From assembly GCF_024398015.1 (NCBI RefSeq), contig NZ_CP073747.1, positions 2,601,001 to 2,665,000 on the forward strand: a stretch of DNA of 64,000 nt, in the 5' to 3' direction. Shown here one piece after another: positions 55,349-63,926 of the stretch (positions are counted from its first letter, which is position 1; the number at the start of each line of letters is the position of its first letter). The position numbers and the translations under genes are program-made. The notes under the pieces are model-generated. The model worked only from the letters and a program-made list of their open reading frames with translations, was not told the DNA's origin and did not search any database. Source of the stretch: Kordiimonas sp. SCSIO 12610 (GTDB lineage Bacteria > Pseudomonadota > Alphaproteobacteria > Sphingomonadales > Kordiimonadaceae).

Positions 55349-57796
55349 TTAAAAACTAAAAGAAACGTTGACTCCATAAGTGCGCGGGCGTGGAACTGTT
55401 ATCTGATCACCTGTAACTGCTGAGCTAAAAGGGTTTCCAAATGCGAAAACATTAGCGCGTGTGTCAAATAGGTTATCAACGTAAAGACTGATATGATACC
55501 CTCCAAGAAAGACTGACATTTGCGCATTAACAAGGTGACTTTCATCCGTTTGAGGCGATAATTGTTGGTCAAAAAGGATATCGGAAGAGCCGATGAAACT
55601 ATAATCGATATTGACTGTAGCTGGCACTGAATTCTGAAGCGCAAAATCATAGGAGAAAACGGTACCAGCCGTAAATTGAGGAGCGCCAGGCAGACGTTCC
55701 CCCAAAAGAGCGCCAAAAGAGGATGTTGTGTCGGTTATTTCAGACTGTGCAAATCCAATATTTGCCTTTATTTGCATATTAGCAAGCGGCCTAATGACAA
55801 GATCTGCATCAAACCCAAAAATCCTAGCGTCTCCAATTGTCTCGACTAAGGCAAAACCAAATGGATCAAATTCTAGCGCTTGAATGTTTCGCCATAGTGA
55901 AGCAAATGCGGCAACATTCAATGTAAGCTTTCTATTGAAAGCTTGCGTTTTAATACCCAATTCAAAATTACTAAGTCGATCCGAAGCGAAATTACCAAGA
56001 AGATTCTGACCACCATCTCCACCCGGGATTGGAAACGGCGTGAACCCAATGAAGTTAATACCACCCAGGCGATAACCTTCAGAAAACTGTGCATATGTCA
56101 ATGTAGTATGATCCCAATGGTAGGCGACTACAAATTTAGGAGTTGCTCCCGTTTGTGTTTGTTCGCCAAACACCGTGTCATCTCTTGGTAAGACCAAATC
56201 TATCACACGGGAAACCGCATCAGTGTCATAATGGAACCCTCTGACACCGCCCGTTAGAGCAAGTTTTTCAGTCACATAATAAGTTGCTTCGCCGAAGAGA
56301 GAGTATTCTAGTTGTGTTTCGCTCAAAGCTTCGCTGAAAATCTCATCACTTGAAATTTGAGGCAATTCTGCAGCCCCAGGCACAGTTAATGTCGACAGAA
56401 TATCTTCTTGACGCCGAGCAAAATACGCACCTGCCAACCATTCCAAGCGGCTACCGCTTGCATTGACAAGATGTGTCTCATGACTAAAGGTTCTGATGCT
56501 TCTGACCTCGGCAAATGGGCTTGCGCGACTACTCAAGCCGATAATGGCAGGAACATTAAAAGAAGCATCGAGTGTACGACTGATGGTACGTTCGATGTAA
56601 CTTGTTGACGATGTCAGTTTACCCCAACCAAAGTCGCCTTTGAGGTTCAGGTATAGCTGCTCAAATCTGTCTTCGGATGGTTCTTGTAGAAAATTATCAC
56701 GTACAAGATCGCCGAGTGTTTCCCTGAAATAGCTACTATCCTGACGCACTTTATCCTGAAAATTACCACCAAGTGTCAGTGACCAATTATCGTTTACTTG
56801 ATATAAAAGTGCCAATCGACCGCCATATGCTTCCTGAACGTTCACATTTTCAAGCTGAAGACGCTGATCATCAATAAATCCAGCTAAATCCTCATAGTAA
56901 GCACTCGCTCTTACCGCCAGCCTATCATCAACCAGTGGCAGGTTAATTATTGCCGAATAGTTTTGAGAAAAACCTCCCCCTTCTGTCATCGCAAAACCTG
57001 CTCTAACAGTTGCTTCAGAAGCACTAGTGTCCGGTTGGTTCGGCACAACGTTATAAATACCCGTAAGTGCACCCGAACCATACAAAGTTCCTTGTGGCCC
57101 CCTTAGAACCTCAATGCGGTCAACATCAATCAATCTTAAACCCGGCTCTGGGGCATTAAAGGAAAGCTGAGCACCATCAAAATAGGTCCCGACAAGTGAC
57201 TGCGCACGGCCGGTAAACGAACCATCGGTTAAGCCCCTGATAACCAATTTTGATTGCCCGTTCACGCTCTCGACGGCATTGAAACTGGCAATCTGACGTG
57301 CGACATTTGATGTTTGCTCGGATTGCAAACCCACCGTATCATTTAATGTTGCGACACTAATCGAATAAGGGAGGTTTTGTCCCGTATCAGCACGGTAAAG
57401 AGACGTTACAACGATTTCCTCAATTACGGGCTTCAAGATCGGCACCAAAACAGGCGCCACAGGCTCAGGTATACTAACATCTGGCGGCTTACGAAGCACT
57501 TTAACGGAACGACCGCCCAAAATTTCAAAGGTAAAGCCACTGTTCCTCAGCATATGTTCAAGTGCGGCTTCAAGCGTATACTCACCGCGAAGCGAACGAG
57601 CCTTCCCGTCGCGGTACGATAGATTTGGCTGACTGATAGAAACACCTGTTTGCTTAGCAAACTCAAAAAGCGCTTTACCTAGTGGCAAGCGCTTGATCTT
57701 AAAGTCGTAAAGTGTTCCTGCAGTATGTCCTTGTGCCAAGGCAACTCTTGATACAACAAGTACAAAGCATGCAAATACCAACGGTCTCCTAATCAT
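55349..57796 (-). CDS. Signalling TonB-dependent receptor with STN domain
   Basis: An 815-aa outer-membrane receptor with a signal peptide (RPLVFACFVLVVSRVALAQ). It has an N-terminal STN signalling domain (FKIKRLPLGKALFEFAKQTG to FEILGGRSVKVLRK), a TonB box-like EEIVVTS, a plug (LVIRGLTDGSF; RIEVLRGPQGTLYG) and a 22-strand barrel ending GVNVSFSF. The STN domain is the FecA-type element that passes ligand binding to FecR. The gene follows fecR by 42 bp. The ligand is unknown; siderophores, haem or complex glycans/proteins are all possible. Confidence 0.9.
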   Translation of the reverse strand: MIRRPLVFACFVLVVSRVALAQGHTAGTLYDFKIKRLPLGKALFEFAKQTGVSISQPNLSYRDGKARSLRGEYTLEAALEHMLRNSGFTFEILGGRSVKVLRKPPDVSIPEPVAPVLVPILKPVIEEIVVTSLYRADTGQNLPYSISVATLNDTVGLQSEQTSNVARQIASFNAVESVNGQSKLVIRGLTDGSFTGRAQSLVGTYFDGAQLSFNAPEPGLRLIDVDRIEVLRGPQGTLYGSGALTGIYNVVPNQPDTSASEATVRAGFAMTEGGGFSQNYSAIINLPLVDDRLAVRASAYYEDLAGFIDDQRLQLENVNVQEAYGGRLALLYQVNDNWSLTLGGNFQDKVRQDSSYFRETLGDLVRDNFLQEPSEDRFEQLYLNLKGDFGWGKLTSSTSYIERTISRTLDASFNVPAIIGLSSRASPFAEVRSIRTFSHETHLVNASGSRLEWLAGAYFARRQEDILSTLTVPGAAELPQISSDEIFSEALSETQLEYSLFGEATYYVTEKLALTGGVRGFHYDTDAVSRVIDLVLPRDDTVFGEQTQTGATPKFVVAYHWDHTTLTYAQFSEGYRLGGINFIGFTPFPIPGGDGGQNLLGNFASDRLSNFELGIKTQAFNRKLTLNVAAFASLWRNIQALEFDPFGFALVETIGDARIFGFDADLVIRPLANMQIKANIGFAQSEITDTTSSFGALLGERLPGAPQFTAGTVFSYDFALQNSVPATVNIDYSFIGSSDILFDQQLSPQTDESHLVNAQMSVFLGGYHISLYVDNLFDTRANVFAFGNPFSSAVTGDQITVPRPRTYGVNVSFSF

Positions 57797-57838
57797 ATTT
57801 TCCTTTGGCCAATTGCTTCAACTATGTTTTCGCTCTAT

Positions 57839-58921
57839 TTAGGTCTTTTTTCTAACCAAATATCCTGTTTCCGATTTCTCAAGGATGATCGGCAAAGTTT
57901 GCGCCAGAAGTTCAAGTGCATTTTCCGGGTCTTTCATGTTCAAGATCCCTGTAAAACGAATTCCAGTTACATTATCATCCATCAGAATAGGCACCGTGAA
58001 ATACCGCTCAATGGTTGCTAAGACTTTGGTAATTTCGTCATTTTCAAAAACAAGGATATCATCTTCCCAAGTAATCACAGCGCTGGGATCAACATTTTCA
58101 ATGGAATCCGCACCACTCACTTCATCATGAACAAGGCGCTTGCCAACCGTTAAACGCTCGATACCCGTTGTCTGGACAGAACCATCCGCGGCGATATCAG
58201 CGACATCAACAATACCTTCTGCAACAATGACAGTTACTTGGTCTCGGTGTCGCAAAATATTGAACTTCGTGCCTACTACCCGCACCTGTTGGTCACCAAC
58301 GGTAATTACAAAAGGCCGATCCTTATCCTTTGCAATGTCAAAAATCGCTTCACCATACGCCATATCCACACGGCGTATATCATCTTCTAGTGTTACCGAG
58401 AGCTTGCTGGCTGTATTGAGATGTAACCGAGAGCCGTCATCAAGGGCAATCTCTTGTTTCATACCAGCTTCTGTTGAATAGTCAGCCTGAAACACGTCAG
58501 AAGTTTCAAATAAACCGATATTCAAAATCGTAAACACAAATGTTGCAGCGATTGCAGCTGCACTTGCCCAGAACCTTGGCCTTATCCAACGGGAGCGCGC
58601 ATCTACAATATTATCACTGTTGCTAATTTCAGTATGGATAGACTCCGTATTCGCGGAAAAGTTCAGGGAAATAAGATTATCGTTTTGTTGCACCACTGGA
58701 ACATCAACAGAGGTTGCAGCCTCGCTTTGAAGATAGTCAAGATTGTTAATTTGACCCTCAACATAATCAGCAGCCTCAACGTGCAAGGGGTCAGATTCTA
58801 GCCATACTGCATAATCGAGCCACACTTGTTCACCTGCAGTATCGTCGCTGATACGCGCGAGCCATTCAGCTGCTTCGTCAAGCTGTTTAGCGCTTAAGTT
58901 TATGTGGCTTTTATCATTCAT
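57839..58921 (-). CDS. fecR: FecR-type anti-sigma factor
   Basis: A 360-aa inner-membrane regulator. The cytoplasmic N-terminus has the DUF4880 pattern (LDEAAEWLARISDDTAGEQ), then one TM helix (FWASAAAIAATFVFTILNIG), the periplasmic FecR domain (LHLNTASKLSVTLEDDIRRV; VVGTKFNILRHRDQVTVIV) and a C-terminal STN-like/DUF4974 part (FTVPILMDDNVTGIRFTG). It should hold the sigma factor inactive until the receptor's STN domain signals. The gene lies 86 bp after the sigma factor gene. Confidence 0.92.
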   Translation of the reverse strand: MNDKSHINLSAKQLDEAAEWLARISDDTAGEQVWLDYAVWLESDPLHVEAADYVEGQINNLDYLQSEAATSVDVPVVQQNDNLISLNFSANTESIHTEISNSDNIVDARSRWIRPRFWASAAAIAATFVFTILNIGLFETSDVFQADYSTEAGMKQEIALDDGSRLHLNTASKLSVTLEDDIRRVDMAYGEAIFDIAKDKDRPFVITVGDQQVRVVGTKFNILRHRDQVTVIVAEGIVDVADIAADGSVQTTGIERLTVGKRLVHDEVSGADSIENVDPSAVITWEDDILVFENDEITKVLATIERYFTVPILMDDNVTGIRFTGILNMKDPENALELLAQTLPIILEKSETGYLVRKKT

Positions 58922-59007
58922 TCAAAACAGATCATTCTACTATTAATCTTGGTTTATGTTATAAGACGACGCCCTGACAGCATCACCCTTACTCATAGTT
59001 CAAATAG

Positions 59008-59529
59008 TTAATCCATATCCTTAAAGTGATATATAAGATGTTTGAGCGCCTTGCTCATATGCTTTTCGACAGTTTTCTTGGAAATACCAACTTGCTCCGC
59101 AACTTCGCGGTAACTTAATCCTTCAAACTTGTGTGCAATAAAAACTCTACGGCATTGCGGGGGTAACTCGTCAACCAACATTTTCACATGTTCTAATTTC
59201 TCTTTAGCGTCTAGCGCTGCCTCACATTCTTCAGGTTTGTTAGATGATGTTAATGATTGTGTTTCAAACCAATCATGATCCCGAGATTGCTGACGTACTG
59301 TTTTCTTACGTCTGTCAAGCGCCATATTATGGACAGTACGATATAAAAACGCGCCAACATTTTCTATCGGTGCCTTAAATTCAGTCCGTTCAAGCTTCAG
59401 ATAAACATCCTGCAAGATATCTTCAGCTCCATCCTCATCCCGGAACCGCGCAACAAGAAATCGCCGAAGCGCCTCGCGCTTTTCAGTTAGAGCATGCAAT
59501 ACAACAGTTTTGGCACTATCTTGACTCAT
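59008..59529 (-). CDS. fecI: FecI-type ECF sigma factor
   Basis: A 173-aa ECF sigma factor. Region 2 is RFRDEDGAEDILQDVYLKLE with FLYRTVHNMALDRRKK, and region 4 is ELPPQCRRVFIAHKFEGLSY to VGISKKTVEKHMSKAL, a helix-turn-helix. It is first in the operon fecI-fecR-receptor-RTX-like gene. It should direct transcription of the receptor operon when FecR is triggered. No recognisable ECF promoter could be pointed out by eye. Confidence 0.92.
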   Translation of the reverse strand: MSQDSAKTVVLHALTEKREALRRFLVARFRDEDGAEDILQDVYLKLERTEFKAPIENVGAFLYRTVHNMALDRRKKTVRQQSRDHDWFETQSLTSSNKPEECEAALDAKEKLEHVKMLVDELPPQCRRVFIAHKFEGLSYREVAEQVGISKKTVEKHMSKALKHLIYHFKDMD

Positions 59530-59746
59530 GATTAAAGTCTTTAAATAATAATTACTTACAAATCAAAAGATAATATTTTACTGCCACCGGAAAATTGATA
59601 TAGGCTCTTCCTGATTACAAATAATTATACTTTCTACCAATAAGCTTGCTCTCATTTATCATTTTAGAACTGAAGAAAAGATAAAACAGAAGATAACACA
59701 AATCGATCATATTCATTTCGTTCAATGATTGGAAGATTAATAGTCT

Positions 59747-60571
59747 ATGGCGTTAATAATTCTATTATTCTTTATCCTAATTCTTGTAGCGCTCTATGTT
59801 TGGCGCTTAAGTGATCATTGGTCTGATCGTATTGAAGAAAAGAGGCTACTCAAAAAACAGCCTATAAAGCCGCCACGCTTTTCTTATGATATGGTGGAAA
59901 CCCTTCCAGAACCTGCAAAACGTTTCTTTAGATTTGCTATTAAAGAAGGAGCAACACTTCAAAAAGTTACAAAGATTTCGATGCATGGTCAGTTTGGCAT
60001 GGGCGACAAAAATACTCCAAACTACTTACCTATGAAAGCTGAACAGATTGTAACGGTACCTAAAGGGTTTATATGGAGGATGTCGGCAGGTTCAGGCGTT
60101 ATGAAGATTTCTGGGTCTGATAGTGGAAATTGGACGCGTTTCTGGTTAGCAGGTTTACTACCAGTTGCAAGGGCGGGTGGCACAATAGACCACACGTTAT
60201 CTGCATTTGGTCGCAATATAGCAGAAGCCATAATCTGGGCCCCGAGTGCTGTGCTGCCAGCATCCAATATAATTTGGGAAGCAATTGACGCAAATACCGC
60301 ACGGCTTATTGTAATCCACAACGAACTCAAACAATCCGTTGACGTTACAGTAGATGCTGAAGGGCGCCCTATTCTCGTTAAAATGGACCGATGGAGTAAT
60401 GCTAATGCAAATGGGACGTTTCAGTACCAACCATTTGGGGGATATTTATCAAAGTTTCGAAACTTTGATGGTTTTTGCCTTCCAACACATGTGGAAGCAG
60501 GCAATATGATAGAAACTAGTGACTATTTTCCATTTTTTATCGTAGATGTTAGCAAGATTAGCTTCTTTTGA
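59747..60571 (+). CDS. DUF6544-type membrane-anchored protein
   Basis: A 274-aa protein with one N-terminal TM segment (ALIILLFFILILVALYVW), then VETLPEPAKRFFRFAIKEGA and FGMGDKNTPNYLPMKAEQIV, and later GTIDHTLSAFGRNIAEAIIWAP (cue) and RPILVKMDRW. The LPEPAKRFF start followed by the soluble domain matches the DUF6544 family, whose function is unknown. It is divergent from fecI with a 217-bp gap. Whether it belongs to the signalling system is unclear. Confidence 0.6.
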   Translation: MALIILLFFILILVALYVWRLSDHWSDRIEEKRLLKKQPIKPPRFSYDMVETLPEPAKRFFRFAIKEGATLQKVTKISMHGQFGMGDKNTPNYLPMKAEQIVTVPKGFIWRMSAGSGVMKISGSDSGNWTRFWLAGLLPVARAGGTIDHTLSAFGRNIAEAIIWAPSAVLPASNIIWEAIDANTARLIVIHNELKQSVDVTVDAEGRPILVKMDRWSNANANGTFQYQPFGGYLSKFRNFDGFCLPTHVEAGNMIETSDYFPFFIVDVSKISFF

Positions 60572-60645
60572 TAATTACACCTCATATAGATCAAATATCT
60601 AAAAGTAATATGGTCAAAAGGACTATCATTGTGCGATAAATATGA

Positions 60646-60872
60646 CTTAGTATAGACTGTACTAACTATAATTTTGTTAGAACAATATCAGCTTTTACCC
60701 GCTTAAATCCCAATTGTGCAATTAATTGCACGAACATTCTTGAATATGCACAATTTCAATATAACTAATTGATAATATTAATATTTTCATACTTCCCATC
60801 AAACTTGCCATTTCTCTATCACGGGTAGGATTTGTCAAAAATGACAAAAAACCACGAAAAGAAACCCAATAA
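60646..60872. repeat. Repeat copy R3 with intact start region
   Basis: Matches R2 along its length: CTTAGTATAGACTGTACTAAC, palindrome GTGCAATTAATTGCAC (60716-60731), ATCAAACTTGCCATTTC and the hairpin TTTGTCA-AAAA-TGACAAA (60831-60848). The hairpin overlaps the ATG (60841) of the Cys-rich ORF. The other two copies look like duplicates of this upstream region. Confidence 0.85.
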
Positions 60873-61098
60873 ACCTAAAGGTCACGAAGTTAGAAGAACT
60901 AAAACCTGTGCCTGTTGTGGTTGCGATGCAAGACGTTGGTTTCAACATTGGAACCAAGATAAAGGCTAAGGTATATGCCTACCCTGTATTGAATGGATAC
61001 ATAACAGGGGCATGTCGAAAGAAGACATTATCGAATGTTACTGTAATCCGGGTATAGACTGTGCTAAGTATTGTTTCGAACAGAGTATCATTTCCTAA
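60841..61098 (+). pseudogene. Cys-rich ORF interrupted by in-frame TAA
   Basis: From ATG 60841 the frame reads MTKNHEKKPNKPKGHEVRRT, then KTCACCGCDARRWFQHWNQD-KG, hits TAA at 60967-60969, and continues without another stop as GICLPCIEWIHNRG, MSKEDIIECYCNPG, IDCAKYCFEQSIIS to TAA 61098. The two halves complement each other: CxCCxC on the left and CxxC, CxC and CxxxC on the right, like one zinc-binding protein of 85 residues. It may be a nonsense mutation (CAA to TAA), readthrough, or two peptides. I know no family. Confidence 0.55.
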
Positions 61099-61242
61099 AT
61101 CAATCTATTCTAAGTCATGCAATTAATATCGCCTTTATTTTTGATTGAATTCCAGTCGAACTTCATAGGGATATAAATTCATAACATATTGTTTTAATTG
61201 ATCTTTGTTGGTATAATTAGCTTTATCAACAGAGTAGAATTC

Positions 61243-61647
61243 ATGCCAATTCAAATTCACAAACATGCCCGCCTTCACCGCGATCTCTTCGATGGTACTC
61301 GCATTTTAATCACTCGCTACTGGCTGCGGGGAATCAGTCGAGCGAGTGTCGATGAGTGGCGACCAGAACTCGCGCCCTCAAAAGCATTACTGGGGCGTGC
61401 TCTGGATTTTTGGAAAGGTGACCCATCAGAAGAAGAAAGCATTGCCTTCAGTGCTATATGGCAGCAAGCTTATGAAGCCGAGATGTTGACGCAGGCCGAG
61501 ATGATCACTGATCTTGCTCATCGTCATATTGAGGGGGAAACCCTCACCCTCCTGTGTTCATGTCATTCCCAAACGCATTGCCACCGTCAGTATTTGACAG
61601 ACATGATCTTGCACACCGCTGAAACCATCCTTGAGTATGCCGAATGA
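61243..61647 (+). CDS. DUF488-family protein
   Basis: A 134-aa protein from ATG 61243. The pattern DGTRILITRYWLRGISRAS followed by WRPELAPSKALLG and, near the end, LTLLCSCHSQTHCHRQYL is that of DUF488/YeaO-like proteins. These are linked to stress and to mobile elements, but their activity is unknown. The C-terminal Cys/His cluster is the family's likely metal or catalytic site. It overlaps the second integrase gene by 11 bp, so the two are probably co-translated. Confidence 0.75.
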   Translation: MPIQIHKHARLHRDLFDGTRILITRYWLRGISRASVDEWRPELAPSKALLGRALDFWKGDPSEEESIAFSAIWQQAYEAEMLTQAEMITDLAHRHIEGETLTLLCSCHSQTHCHRQYLTDMILHTAETILEYAE

Positions 61648-62602
61648 GTATATAAGCTTTGATACCTTCCTCATGACTTCCGATAATCTGCCATTATCGG
61701 ATCGCAATCAACATTTGCACGAGGACGCGAAGGATTACATCGCCAACTCGCTTTCTGATAATACACTGAATGGGTATCGAAGCGATCTGGAACACTATAT
61801 CGCGTGGGGTGGAAAGCTCCCCGCAACGCCTGAGATGGTCGCGAATTATCTTTCTGACTATGCTGACAGCTTATCGGTTGCGACCTTATCAAGGCGTATC
61901 GCTGCTTTATCTAAAATCCACGAATTAAAGAAACACCCATCGCCTACAAAAACAGATATTGTCAGAAGTGTCATGGCGGGGATACGGCGCAAGCACAGCA
62001 AACCCCAAAGACAAGCCTCTCCCATAACCAAAGAGCGGTTATTCATGATGCTGGATACCTGTGATAAGGACATCAAAGGTATTAGGGATAGAGCAATCTT
62101 GCTCATAGGCTTTACTAGTGCCATGCGTCGATCGGAACTGATTGGGTTAGATAGGAAAGACTTAGAGTTTGTACCTGAAGGTGTGATTATCACCATAGAG
62201 CGCTCTAAAACCGATCAGGAAGGCCAAGGCCAGAGAATAGCCATTCCCTTTGCCAAAGGAGATCAGTGCGCTGTGAAGGCGCTTAAAACCTACTTAACAA
62301 CTGCACAGATTGAGGAAGGGCCGATCTTCCGTTCCATGAATGGAAACAACCTATGGCATGAACGAATGTCATCACGGGGGTTGGTCTACATCATCAAGGC
62401 ACGAGCAAAAGCCGCAGGCATGGACCCAAGCTATTTCTCAGGACATTCGCTAAGAGCAGGCTTTGTTACCACCGCAGCGCACTCAAGTGTTTCAACATGG
62501 CAAATCATGGAGCAAACACGTCATAAATCAGAAGCAACATTAAGGCGCTACATCAGAGAAGCTAATCTCTTCAAAAAGCATGCACTCGATGGGATTTTGT
62601 GA
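61637..62602 (+). CDS. Second tyrosine recombinase
   Basis: A 321-aa recombinase from ATG 61637; TTG 61631 and ATG 61673 are alternatives. The catalytic residues are R164 (SAMRRSEL), H270 and R273 (GHSLRAGF), H296 (TRHKSEAT) and Tyr305 (LRRYIRE). The SAM-like core-binding domain starts around SDNTLNGYRSDLEHYIAW. It is only distantly related to the 573-aa integrase at the tRNA. It may belong to a nested element or act on internal sites such as the repeats. It overlaps the DUF488 gene. Confidence 0.88.
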   Translation: MPNEYISFDTFLMTSDNLPLSDRNQHLHEDAKDYIANSLSDNTLNGYRSDLEHYIAWGGKLPATPEMVANYLSDYADSLSVATLSRRIAALSKIHELKKHPSPTKTDIVRSVMAGIRRKHSKPQRQASPITKERLFMMLDTCDKDIKGIRDRAILLIGFTSAMRRSELIGLDRKDLEFVPEGVIITIERSKTDQEGQGQRIAIPFAKGDQCAVKALKTYLTTAQIEEGPIFRSMNGNNLWHERMSSRGLVYIIKARAKAAGMDPSYFSGHSLRAGFVTTAAHSSVSTWQIMEQTRHKSEATLRRYIREANLFKKHALDGIL

Positions 62603-62727
62603 AGAGGCGGCAGTTGCTTTAGCTGTGTGCATTTAATTGCAAAAACATTATTATATTCAATTACTTATGAATAATTAAGCTTGACTTTCAGCTGAATATC
62701 TTTATTATGATTGCCATATATATAAAT

Positions 62728-62743
62728 GTGCAATTAATTGCAC
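62728..62743. promoter_or_regulatory. Palindrome GTGCAATTAATTGCAC upstream of the replication gene
   Basis: A perfect 16-bp palindrome (18 bp with the flanking T/A) 71 bp before the replication gene. The same site occurs in R2 and R3, a one-base variant in R1 (51740-51755), and degenerate forms at 51127-51142 and 62627-62642. It may be a binding site for an island regulator or a replication initiator. Confidence 0.6.
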
Positions 62744-62798
62744 ACATGGCTACTAAAATTAGATACAAATACTGATTGATCCATGGAGGGATCGAGCT

Positions 62799-63926
62799 AT
62801 ACCTTTTAAAGTTATCAACAACACTTCCCCCTCTTCAATAACGACCGGGAAAAGTAATTTTTCCAAGAACGATTTTGGTATACCGAACGAGGAAATTAGC
62901 TATACATACACAAGTTATGGTTTAGATGGCAACTCAAGTGAAGTATTTGTTCTAAAGCCAAAAATAGATTACCTCAGGTTCAGTGTTCCCCTAAAAAACA
63001 AATCAATAGCGCAATTCAATCAGGCTCATATAGGAAGCATTGAAACAAAGAACTTAAAAGTAAAAGTTTTTTCAAAAAAACACGCACCTAAAGGGCTAAG
63101 TGTATCTAACCAAAGATACTATAAAAACTACGAAATCTCTGGGCTTCCAGGTTATGCACTAGTTCAAATGAATCCAATGTATTCCAAGCTAAAGTTTTTC
63201 AAGATTACGATCATCCCGTCAGAATGGTCAGAACAGTTAATTGCTGAATTTTGGGAACTCATCGAAAAAATTAGCCAAGGAAACATCACCCCGCATGTAT
63301 TGGAATACGAAGCAAATCTATTGAGATTAGACTACGCGATAGATTTTATAGGCGCACCGACTCAAGACTTTTATATTAATAAGCCTAAATCAAAAACAAA
63401 GAAGAACAGTACGAAACGCAAGGGTAACATATATATCGGCAATGAAGGCAATATGGAAACCTACTATTTGGCACCTTCAACCAACAAGGAAATTAAAGAA
63501 AGATCTGCGGCGTATATATACGATAAGAAAGCCAAAAATATTTTCGACAAAAAGCCTGAAAAATGCAAAGGTGCGGATTACACACGATTTGAACTAGTTT
63601 TTGTTAGGAACAAACTAAAAAAGAAACAAATCTTTAATTTGATCAATTTCGCGCCCAACAGCGTTAACTATTTCAAACGATACGACATCATAGATTTTCG
63701 TGCCTTTAACGTGGAAAACCACGGCAAGGAATATAAACAAGAAAATTGGCTAGTATTTGGCGATGCATCCAAGTTAAGAAGAATTGAGAATGCTTTAGAG
63801 ATATTCCCATCCAGCACTCAAAAAGTATATAAGATGGGGTTGAGTTATTCACGTTTACGATCTTGGCAATTTAAAAGACTTTGGAATGACAAGTCAAAAA
63901 ACCTTAACAAAATTTTAGGTAAGTGA
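62799..63926 (+). CDS. Replication initiation factor-like protein with abnormal start
   Basis: A frame of 388 codons without stop (62763-63926). The first normal start codon is ATG 63168, but conserved-looking sequence lies before it: KIDYLRFSVPL upstream and LRLDYAIDFIG, YIYDKKAKN and DYTRFELVF downstream, as in Rep_trans/RstA-type replication factors. GGAGGG (62785-62790) sits 8 nt before ATA 62799, which would give MPFKVINNTS (375 aa). Alternatively ATG 62783 reads MEGSSYTF, then TAA with TTTT allowing a +1 slip into this frame. A G-to-A start mutation is the simplest case. The family call is moderate. Confidence 0.55.
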   Translation: MPFKVINNTSPSSITTGKSNFSKNDFGIPNEEISYTYTSYGLDGNSSEVFVLKPKIDYLRFSVPLKNKSIAQFNQAHIGSIETKNLKVKVFSKKHAPKGLSVSNQRYYKNYEISGLPGYALVQMNPMYSKLKFFKITIIPSEWSEQLIAEFWELIEKISQGNITPHVLEYEANLLRLDYAIDFIGAPTQDFYINKPKSKTKKNSTKRKGNIYIGNEGNMETYYLAPSTNKEIKERSAAYIYDKKAKNIFDKKPEKCKGADYTRFELVFVRNKLKKKQIFNLINFAPNSVNYFKRYDIIDFRAFNVENHGKEYKQENWLVFGDASKLRRIENALEIFPSSTQKVYKMGLSYSRLRSWQFKRLWNDKSKNLNKILGK

